NCBI RefSeq assembly: GCF_900108335.1
Contig: NZ_FNVT01000010.1
Coordinates: forward strand, 124,001 to 188,000
Reading direction: 5' to 3'
Length of the DNA stretch: 64,000 bases
Source: Nonomuraea solani
Lineage (GTDB): Bacteria > Actinomycetota > Actinomycetes > Streptosporangiales > Streptosporangiaceae
Numbering within the stretch: the stretch's first letter is position 1; each line of letters starts with the position of its first letter. The notes under the pieces are model-generated. The model saw nothing but the letters and a program-made list of their open reading frames with translations, was not told the origin of the DNA and searched no databases. The translations under genes were made by a program, and so were the position numbers. This document shows positions 39,080 to 46,046 of the stretch, one piece after another.

Positions 39080-40047
39080 AACCCTTCGAGTACGCCCGCG
39101 CCACCGGCCCGGCCGAGGCCGTGCGCGCCTACGCCCCCGGCACCATGTACCTGGGCGGCGGCACCAACCTGGTCGACCTCATGCGGCTGGGCGTGGCCGA
39201 GCCCGAACGGCTGCTGGACGTCAGCCGCCTGCCCCTCGACACGATCGAGGCCGTCCGCGACCGCGTCCGCGTCGGCGCCACCGTGCGCAACACCGACCTC
39301 GCCGTCGATCCCCTGATCAGGGCCCGCTACCCCATGTTGGCGCGCGCGGTGCTGAGCGGCGCGTCGGGGCAGGTGCGCAACCTCGCGACGGTCGCCGGCA
39401 ACCTGCTGCAGCGCACCCGCTGCGCGTACTTCCAGGACGTGACCAGGCCGTGCAACAAGCGCCGCCCCGGCTCCGGCTGCCCGGCGATCGAGGGCGACCA
39501 CGCCGGCCTGGCCGTGCTCGGCGCCTCGGACGCCTGCGTGGCCACCCACCCGTCCGACATGGCGGTCGCGCTGGCCGCGCTGGAGGCCGAGGTGCACGTC
39601 ACGGGGCCGGGCGGCGACCGCATCGTGCCCATGCCCGGCCTGCACCGCCTGCCCGGCGAGGAGCCGGAGAAGGACACCGTGCTCGGGCCCGGCGACCTGA
39701 TCACGGCCGTCGAGCTGCCCGCGCCGCCGCCCGGCGCCTCCACCTACCGCAAGGTGCGCGAGCGGGCGTCGTTCGCGTTCGCGCTCGTCTCCATCGCCGC
39801 CGTGCTCGACGTCGGGGCCGACGGCACGGTCGCGGGCTGCCGGATCGCGCTCGGCGGCGTCGCCCACGTCCCCTGGCGGGCCGAACGCGCCGAGCGGGCC
39901 CTGATCGGCGGCCCCGCGACCGGCGCGGCGTTCCTGGCGGCCGCCGAGGCCGAGCTGGAGCAGGCCCGGCCGCTGCCACGCAACGCCTACAAGGTGCCGC
40001 TGGCCCGCAACCTGATCGTCTCCACGCTGGAGGAGCTGGCATCGTGA
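39076..40047 (+). CDS. Molybdenum hydroxylase FAD subunit with extra Fe-S motif (PaoB/YagS-like)
   Basis: A 323-aa CO-dehydrogenase-type flavoprotein. The FAD loop is MYLGGGTNLVDLM and the second FAD motif ATVAGNLLQRTRC. The cysteine pattern CAYF...PCNKRRPGSGCPA matches the extra [4Fe-4S] cluster known in PaoB/YagS, which separates it from plain CoxM proteins. GTG 39076 overlaps the previous stop by 4 nt. It passes electrons from the Mo site to the acceptor through FAD. Confidence 0.92.
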   Translation: MKPFEYARATGPAEAVRAYAPGTMYLGGGTNLVDLMRLGVAEPERLLDVSRLPLDTIEAVRDRVRVGATVRNTDLAVDPLIRARYPMLARAVLSGASGQVRNLATVAGNLLQRTRCAYFQDVTRPCNKRRPGSGCPAIEGDHAGLAVLGASDACVATHPSDMAVALAALEAEVHVTGPGGDRIVPMPGLHRLPGEEPEKDTVLGPGDLITAVELPAPPPGASTYRKVRERASFAFALVSIAAVLDVGADGTVAGCRIALGGVAHVPWRAERAERALIGGPATGAAFLAAAEAELEQARPLPRNAYKVPLARNLIVSTLEELAS

Positions 40048-42077
40048 ACCGCATCGAGGGCCGCGTCAAGGTCACGGGGCTGGCGACGTACGCGGCCGAA
40101 TATCCGGTCGAGGGCGTCACCTACTGCTACCCCGTGCAGTCGCACATCGCCAAGGGCCGCGTCAAGCGCGTGGACGGCGGCCCGGCGCTGGAGCTGCCCG
40201 GCGTGCTGGCCGTGCTGTCCTGCGATGATCCGCCGCCCCTGGGCGAGGGCGCCGAAGGGGAGCTGGCCCTGTTCCAGAGCCGCGACGTCGCCTACCGGGG
40301 CCAGCTCGTCGCCGCAGTCGTGGCCGACACCTACGAGAACGCCCGTGCCGCCGCCGCGGCCGTCCGCGTCGAGTACGACCCCGACGACCACGACGTGCGC
40401 CTGAGCGCCGACCACCCCGGCCTCTACAAGCCGGAGGTCGTCAACCCCGGCTTTCCCACCGACACCGGGCACGGCGACGTCGAGGCCGGGCTGGCGCGGG
40501 CCGCCGCGACCGTGGACGTCACGTACACGACGCCCGTCCTGCACAACAACCCGATGGAGCCGCACGCGTCCCTGGCCGTCTGGGACGAGGAGGGCGGGCT
40601 GCTGGTGTACGACGGCTCACAGGGCACCTCCTCCGGCCGCGACGCCATCGCCAGGACGCTCGGCCTGGACCCCGGCTCGGTCCGCGTGGTGTCCCGGCAC
40701 GTGGGCGGCGGGTTCGGCTCGAAGGGCACCACCCGGCCGCAGGCCGTGCTCGCCGCCCTGGCCGCCCGGGCCGTGGGCCGCCCGGTAAAGATCGCGCTGA
40801 CCCGGCAGCAGATGTTCGACGTCACCGGCTACCGCACGCCCACCATCCAGCGGCTGCGGCTCGGCGCCGACGCGGCGGGGCGGCTCACGGCGCTGGAGCA
40901 CGTGGCGTACGAGCAGAGCTCCACGCTGGTGGAGTTCGCCGAGCAGACCGCCGTCCCGGCGCGTGCCATGTACGCCACCCCGGCGCTGCGCACCGCCCAC
41001 CGGCTCGTCCGGCTGAACGTGGCCACCCCGTCGTGGATGCGCGCACCGGGCGAGTGCCCCGGCATGTACGCCCTGGAGTCCGCCATGGACGAGCTGGCCT
41101 ACGCCGCCGGCATCGACCCCGTGGAGCTGCGGATCGTCAACGACCCCGGCACCGAGCCCGGGACCGGCCTGCCGTTCAGCTCCCGCCACCTGGTGGCCTG
41201 CCTGCGCGAGGGCGCCCGCCGCTTCGGCTGGGACGAGCGCGACCCCGAGCCCGGCGTCAGGCGTGAGGGGGAGTGGCTGATCGGCTCGGGGGTGGCCTCC
41301 TCCACCTACCCGGCCAGGCGCAGCCCGTGCAAGGCCGTGGCCTCGCTGCGGGGCGACGGCGACGTCCGCGTCGAGGTGGCCGCCACCGACATCGGCACCG
41401 GTGCCCGTACCGTCCTGACCAGGATCGCGGCGGACACCCTGGGCGTGCCGCCCGAGCGGGTGCACCTTGAGCTCGGCGACAGCGCCCTGCCCGACGCGCC
41501 CGTCGCCGGCGGCTCCATGGGCACGGCGTCGTGGGGCTCGGCGGTCGTACGCGCCTGCGAGGAGCTGCGGCGCGACGGCCGGACAGGCCGCGCCGACACC
41601 ACCGAGGAGGTCAAGGCCGACGCGAAGCTGGCCAGGCACGCGTTCGGCGCCCAGTTCGCCGAGGTCCGCGTCAGCGCGGTCACCGGCGAGGTCCGGGTGC
41701 CGCGCCTGCTCGGCGTGTTCGCCGCCGGGCACATCGTGGACGCCAAGCTCGCGCGGTCGCAGTTCCTGGGCGGCATGACCATGGGGCTCGGGATGGCGCT
41801 GATGGAGGAGACGGTCACCGACGAGGAGTTCGGCGGCTTCCTCCACCGCGACCTGGCCCAGTACCACGTGCCCGCCTGCGCCGACGCGGGCGGCGTGGAG
41901 GCGTACTGGCTGGAGGAGCGGGACGGCGAGCTCAACCCGATGGGCAGCAAGGGCATCGGCGAGATCGGTATCGTCGGCACGGCCGCCGCGATCGGCAACG
42001 CCGTCTACCACGCCACCGGCCACCGCGTCCGCGATCTCCCGCTCACTCCGGCCAAGATCCTCACGTCGAGGTTTTAG
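40044..42077 (+). CDS. Molybdenum hydroxylase catalytic subunit (PaoC/YagR-like)
   Basis: A 677-aa molybdopterin-cytosine-dinucleotide-type subunit. It has GGGFGSKG, RAPGECPGMYALE (substrate/Mo region), GSMGTASWGSA, and the C-terminal GIGEIGIVGTAAAIGNAV, whose Glu is the catalytic base. PaoABC oxidises aromatic aldehydes to acids. That chemistry would suit detoxification, but the substrate here is unproven. GTG 40044 overlaps the FAD subunit stop by 4 nt. No XdhC-type chaperone gene is next to it. Confidence 0.92.
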   Translation: MNRIEGRVKVTGLATYAAEYPVEGVTYCYPVQSHIAKGRVKRVDGGPALELPGVLAVLSCDDPPPLGEGAEGELALFQSRDVAYRGQLVAAVVADTYENARAAAAAVRVEYDPDDHDVRLSADHPGLYKPEVVNPGFPTDTGHGDVEAGLARAAATVDVTYTTPVLHNNPMEPHASLAVWDEEGGLLVYDGSQGTSSGRDAIARTLGLDPGSVRVVSRHVGGGFGSKGTTRPQAVLAALAARAVGRPVKIALTRQQMFDVTGYRTPTIQRLRLGADAAGRLTALEHVAYEQSSTLVEFAEQTAVPARAMYATPALRTAHRLVRLNVATPSWMRAPGECPGMYALESAMDELAYAAGIDPVELRIVNDPGTEPGTGLPFSSRHLVACLREGARRFGWDERDPEPGVRREGEWLIGSGVASSTYPARRSPCKAVASLRGDGDVRVEVAATDIGTGARTVLTRIAADTLGVPPERVHLELGDSALPDAPVAGGSMGTASWGSAVVRACEELRRDGRTGRADTTEEVKADAKLARHAFGAQFAEVRVSAVTGEVRVPRLLGVFAAGHIVDAKLARSQFLGGMTMGLGMALMEETVTDEEFGGFLHRDLAQYHVPACADAGGVEAYWLEERDGELNPMGSKGIGEIGIVGTAAAIGNAVYHATGHRVRDLPLTPAKILTSRF

Positions 42078-42127
42078 CCGCCCGTCATGCGGAAGAGGAA
42101 GCTTTTCGTCGACCAGCGGGAGGCGGC

Positions 42128-42619
42128 GTGAAAAACGAGTCGCACGAGGAGCGCGCGGACCGGAACTTCGTGGAGCTCCTGCAGGGCGCGCGCGTGGCGG
42201 TGACCGGGGTGCAGGTGCTGTTCGCATTCCTGCTCACCGTGCCTTTTTCCTCATCGTTCGCGCGGCTGGACCAGACGGACCGGTGGTTGTACTACGCGGC
42301 GCTGGTCAGCGCCGCGCTGGCCTCGATCTGCTACATCGCCCCGACGGCGCAGCACCGGGTGCTGTTCCGCCAGGGCCACAAGGAGACCCTGGTACGCCGT
42401 TCGAACATCTACGGCATCTTAGGCGCGCTCTCCCTGGTGGTGTCGATGACCACGTCCACCATGTTCGTGATCGACTACCTGTTCGACGCGACCCTGGCCT
42501 GGATCACCGCCGGTGTCCTGGCGGTGCTGGCGCTGTGGACGTGGTTCGGGCAGCCGTCCCTCGACCGGTCCGACGATCAGTCGTCGGAGGGCAGCTCGGT
42601 GTCGTCGTCCGAGGACTGA
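42128..42619 (+). CDS. DUF6328 membrane protein
   Basis: A 163-aa protein with four predicted membrane helices (VTGVQVLFAFLLTVPFSSSF; YYAALVSAALASICYIAP; GILGALSLVVSMTTSTMF; ITAGVLAVLALWTWFG). The N-terminus EERADRNFVELLQGARVAVTGVQ is typical of DUF6328. The C-terminus is acidic and Ser-rich (SDDQSSEGSSVSSSED). GGGAGG precedes GTG 42128. Its 3' end overlaps the mnhG end by 43 nt in convergent orientation. Function unknown. Confidence 0.8.
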   Translation: MKNESHEERADRNFVELLQGARVAVTGVQVLFAFLLTVPFSSSFARLDQTDRWLYYAALVSAALASICYIAPTAQHRVLFRQGHKETLVRRSNIYGILGALSLVVSMTTSTMFVIDYLFDATLAWITAGVLAVLALWTWFGQPSLDRSDDQSSEGSSVSSSED

Positions 42620-42888
42620 CGCGTGTACGCGGCCCGCGCGATCATGTAGGCCGCCACCGACACGGTGATCACCTGTGAGATCCCGGCCAGCAGCAGGGGC
42701 CCGGCGCTCGCCCAGCCGGGCCGGTGCAGCCACATGGCCAGCAGCACCAGCAGCACGCCCAGCACCTGCGGCTTCGTGCCCGCGTGCATGCGGTCCAGCG
42801 TCGAGCGGAAGCGCACGAGCCCGGCCCCGGCCGACAGCGCCAGCGCGGCACCGGTGAGCAGGCAGACCGCCGCGAGCACGTCCATCAT
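42577..42888 (-). CDS. mnhG: Mrp Na+/H+ antiporter subunit G
   Basis: A 103-aa small membrane subunit with three helices. The family core RFRSTLDRMHAGTKPQVLGVLLVL is recognisable. Last gene of the Mrp operon. GGGGAGG precedes ATG 42888, which overlaps the mnhF stop. The acidic C-terminal tail (SSDDDTELPSDD) is encoded opposite the DUF6328 tail. Confidence 0.92.
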   Translation of the reverse strand: MMDVLAAVCLLTGAALALSAGAGLVRFRSTLDRMHAGTKPQVLGVLLVLLAMWLHRPGWASAGPLLLAGISQVITVSVAAYMIARAAYTRQSSDDDTELPSDD

Positions 42889-43145
42889 CGCGACCTCCCC
42901 GAGAAGAACCTGGCCACCGACACCGACCCGACGAACCCCAGCAGCGACAGCACCAGCAGGATCGGCAGGTCCGAATAGTCGTCCCTGGCCACCGCGAACG
43001 CCCCGGCGCCGCACATCGACAACGAGGTCAGCACGTCGAGCGCCACCGCCCGGTCCAGCATCGAGGGCCCGCGCGCCACCCGGTAGAGCGCGGCCGCCGC
43101 CCCGCACCCGAGCAGCCCCACCGTCACCAGGTACACGATCGTCAT
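42885..43145 (-). CDS. mnhF: Mrp Na+/H+ antiporter subunit F
   Basis: An 86-aa three-helix subunit with YRVARGPSMLDRAVALDVLTS, the hallmark of MnhF/MrpF. It overlaps mnhE and mnhG by 4 nt at its two ends, giving coupled translation and probably fixed stoichiometry in the complex. Confidence 0.93.
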   Translation of the reverse strand: MTIVYLVTVGLLGCGAAAALYRVARGPSMLDRAVALDVLTSLSMCGAGAFAVARDDYSDLPILLVLSLLGFVGSVSVARFFSGRSR

Positions 43146-43699
43146 CGCAGCTCCTCCCGGTCCCGGCGGGTGCCGAACGCCGCCACGATCCGCGACTCCA
43201 GCCCCGCCACGTCCGCCCGCACCGCGCCTTCGACACCGCCTTCGACGCCGCCTTCGATATCGCCTGGGATGCCCAGCACGTGCAGGACCAGGTCCTTCTC
43301 GTACGCCTCCAGCACCAGGCTGCCGGGGACGGTGGACAGCGCGATCATGATCAGCACCGTCATCGACTCGGACGACGTGCGCAGCCGCACCCGGACGATC
43401 ATCGTCGGCGGCGGCCGGGGATGCGCCACCCAGAACACCACCCGCGCGGTCGAGGCCACCATGTCCCACCCGAAGCACACCAGGAACCGGACCAGCGCCA
43501 CCGGACGCACCCTGATGCCCGGATCGAGGATCGGCAGCGGCAGCAGCCACGACACCACCAGCCCGGCCGCCAGCCCGCCCAGCACGTTCCCGGCCGACAG
43601 GTCGCCCCACAACAGCACCCACACCAGTGCCAGCCAGGCCACGAGCGGCAGTGGCACCCGCCGGCCGAACAGCCTGGGCGCCAGCGGTTCCCGGTTCAT
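43142..43699 (-). CDS. mnhE: Mrp Na+/H+ antiporter subunit E
   Basis: A 185-aa subunit with two to three N-terminal helices and the cytoplasmic family motifs IRVRPVALVRFL, SMTVLIMIALSTVPGSLVLE and the LVLHVLG strand. A short Gly/Glu repeat (GDIEGGVEGGVEGAV) lies in the C-terminal part and matches a small tandem repeat in the DNA near 43230-43262. ATG 43699 overlaps the mnhD stop. Confidence 0.92.
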   Translation of the reverse strand: MNREPLAPRLFGRRVPLPLVAWLALVWVLLWGDLSAGNVLGGLAAGLVVSWLLPLPILDPGIRVRPVALVRFLVCFGWDMVASTARVVFWVAHPRPPPTMIVRVRLRTSSESMTVLIMIALSTVPGSLVLEAYEKDLVLHVLGIPGDIEGGVEGGVEGAVRADVAGLESRIVAAFGTRRDREELR

Positions 43700-45243
43700 C
43701 GCACCCCTCCCAGGACGGCGGTGATGTAGGGCTCGCGCGCCATCAGCTCCGTCGCCGCCCGCTCCGCCAGCGCCGACAGCGGCCCGGCCAGCACCGTGAA
43801 CGACAGTCCGAGCGCGACCAGCGCCGCCACCGCGATCGGCAGCGCCACCGGCAGCGTGGCCGTGGTGACGGTGGGGTCCTCGCCGGTGTACTCCTCGCTC
43901 TCCAGGACCCGGCCCACCCGGTCGCTTCGCGGGCCGCGCCAGAACGCCTTGCCCCATGCCTTGGCGACGGCGTACAGGGTGAGCAGGCTCGTGACCAGTC
44001 CCGCGGCCACCAGCGTGACCGCCGGCCGGCCGCCGTCGGCCAGGCCCGCCTGCACCAGCATCAGCTTGCCCAGGAAGCCCGACATCGGCGGAATGCCCGA
44101 CAGGTTCATGGCCGGCACGAAGAACAGCACCGCGATCACCGGCGTGGCCGTCATCAGGCCGCCCAGCCGGGTCACCGACGTGGTGCCGGTACGCCGCTCG
44201 ATCAGCCCGGTCACCAGGAACAGGCTCGTCTGCACGGTGATGTGGTGCACCACGTAGAAGATCGCGCCCGCCAGCCCCGCCACGGTGGACAGGGCCACCC
44301 CGAACACCATGTAGCCGATGTGGCTGACCAGCGTGAACGACAACATCCGCTTCAGGTCCGTCTGCGCCACCGCGCCCAGCACACCGGCCAGCATCGTGGC
44401 CAGCGCCACCCACATCAGCAGCGTCGAGACCGGCCCGCCGGGGAACAGCAGCGCCTCCAGCCGGATGATCGAATAGACGCCCACCTTGGTGAGCAGCCCC
44501 GCGAACACCGCCGTGGCCGGGGCCGGCGCGGTCGGGTAGGAGTCGGGCAGCCACGCCGACAGGGGGAAGATCGCCGCCTTGATCGCGAACACCAGCAGCA
44601 GCGTCAGCTCCACCAGCAGCTTGACCTGCTCGGGCAGCGTGGCGAAGCGCACCGCGAGCTGCGCCAGGGACAGCGTCCCGGTGGCGGCGTAGGTGATGGC
44701 CAGCGCGATCAGGAACAACATCGACGAGGCCAGCGCCATCAGCGTGTACGTGGCGCCCGCCCGGATCCTGGACTCGGTGCCGCCGAAGGTGAGCAGCACG
44801 TACGAGCCGCTCAGCAGCAGCTCGAACGCCACGAACAGGTTGAACAGGTCACCCGACAGGAACGCGTCCGCCACCCCCGCCACCATCACCAGGAACGCCG
44901 GATGGAAGATCGCCATCGGGGCGTCGTGCTCCTGCTCGTCATAGGCGTTGACCACCGAGTACGCCATCACGCACAGCGTCACCGCCGACGACACGACCAG
45001 CACCAGCGTCGACAGCCGGTCGGCCACCAGGCAGATGCCGATCGGCGAGGCCCACCCGCCCAGCTCGGTCACCTGCGGGCCGTGCTCGTCGGCCGCGACC
45101 AGCAGCACCACCGACACGGCCAGCGAGATGCCGAGCGTGACGAGGCTGATGAGCGACTGCAGCCGCCGCAGCCGGGCGCCGATCGCCAGCTTCACCCCGG
45201 CGGCCAGCAGCGGCAGCAGCACCGGCAGGCAGATCAGGCTCAT
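43696..45243 (-). CDS. mnhD: Mrp Na+/H+ antiporter subunit D
   Basis: A 515-aa polytopic protein of the NuoN/NuoM-like proton-channel family, with about 14 helices. MAIFHPAFLVMVAGVADAFLSGDLFNLFVAFELLL, in pieces, and the conserved Lys/His helices (LLTKVGVYSIIR, SFTLVSHIGYMVFG) mark it. It forms the ion-translocating core with MnhA. A 4-nt overlap joins it to mnhC and mnhE. Confidence 0.93.
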   Translation of the reverse strand: MSLICLPVLLPLLAAGVKLAIGARLRRLQSLISLVTLGISLAVSVVLLVAADEHGPQVTELGGWASPIGICLVADRLSTLVLVVSSAVTLCVMAYSVVNAYDEQEHDAPMAIFHPAFLVMVAGVADAFLSGDLFNLFVAFELLLSGSYVLLTFGGTESRIRAGATYTLMALASSMLFLIALAITYAATGTLSLAQLAVRFATLPEQVKLLVELTLLLVFAIKAAIFPLSAWLPDSYPTAPAPATAVFAGLLTKVGVYSIIRLEALLFPGGPVSTLLMWVALATMLAGVLGAVAQTDLKRMLSFTLVSHIGYMVFGVALSTVAGLAGAIFYVVHHITVQTSLFLVTGLIERRTGTTSVTRLGGLMTATPVIAVLFFVPAMNLSGIPPMSGFLGKLMLVQAGLADGGRPAVTLVAAGLVTSLLTLYAVAKAWGKAFWRGPRSDRVGRVLESEEYTGEDPTVTTATLPVALPIAVAALVALGLSFTVLAGPLSALAERAATELMAREPYITAVLGGVR

Positions 45244-46046
45244 TCGCCCTCCAGCTCGGGATCCAGCGCGAGGGCCTGCCGCTCGCGCTCCTCCCTGATG
45301 GCCGCCCGCATCTGCTTGAGCGCCTCCCGCTGGCGCCTTCTCAGCTTCTTGCGCAGCGCCTTCTCCCTGGCCGCCTGCTCCTCCCGCCCCCGCCGGTGCT
45401 CCTCCCGCAGTTGCTCGATGCGCTGCAGGTTGCCCATGGCGGCCGCGTCCGCGCGCAGCCCGGCCTCCTCGAAGCGGTCCTCAAGCTCCTCCTGCGAGAC
45501 TCCCTCCTGCCTGAGCCGGCCCATCCACTGCCCCAGCTCGTCGTGCACCCGGGCGATGCGCCGCTCCAGGTCGGCCTCCTCCAGCCGCTCGCGCTCGGCC
45601 TGCTCGGCCTCCAGATTCGCCAGCTCGGCCCGCTGCTCGACGACCAGCCGGCGGTAGGCGTCCCGCCGGGCGCGTACGGCGTCGCCCAGCTCGCCGCGCC
45701 GGGCGCGCAGCCGCACGCGGCGGTCCTCGGTGTCGTCCTGGACCTCGTCGCTGCCGGTGAGCTGCCACGATCGGTGGACCAGGGCCAGCAGGAACGCCGT
45801 CACGCCCAGGGTGATCACGATGGCCGTGAGCACCATGGCCTGCGGCAGCGGATCGGCCATCCCCGTCGTGCCGGTGAAGGGCGGGCCGCCCGAGCCGCCG
45901 CCCGAGGTGACGATCAGCAGGTTCACGCCGTTGCCGAGCACGATGACGCCGGCCAGGATCCGGACCAGGCTCCGCTCCAGCAGCAGCGTCGCCCCCGTCG
46001 TGATCAGCACGCAGCAGGCCAGGAACGGCAGCAGGGAGACGGTCAC
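45240..46046 (-). CDS. mnhC: Mrp antiporter subunit C with a long C-terminal coiled-coil extension
   Basis: Residues 1-95 are a normal three-helix MnhC/NuoK-like subunit (LVRILAGVIVLGNGVNLLIV; DPLPQAMVLTAIVITLGVTAF). The usual protein ends near 110-130 residues, but here it continues to 268. The extension has charged heptad-like repeats (AELANLEAEQAERERLEEADLERRI, written as overlapping pieces; GREEQAAREKALRKKLRRRQREA) and should form a cytoplasmic coiled coil. The frame is continuous and ends in an overlap with mnhD, so it is not a chance readthrough. Role of the extension unknown. Confidence 0.9.
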   Translation of the reverse strand: MTVSLLPFLACCVLITTGATLLLERSLVRILAGVIVLGNGVNLLIVTSGGGSGGPPFTGTTGMADPLPQAMVLTAIVITLGVTAFLLALVHRSWQLTGSDEVQDDTEDRRVRLRARRGELGDAVRARRDAYRRLVVEQRAELANLEAEQAERERLEEADLERRIARVHDELGQWMGRLRQEGVSQEELEDRFEEAGLRADAAAMGNLQRIEQLREEHRRGREEQAAREKALRKKLRRRQREALKQMRAAIREERERQALALDPELEGE

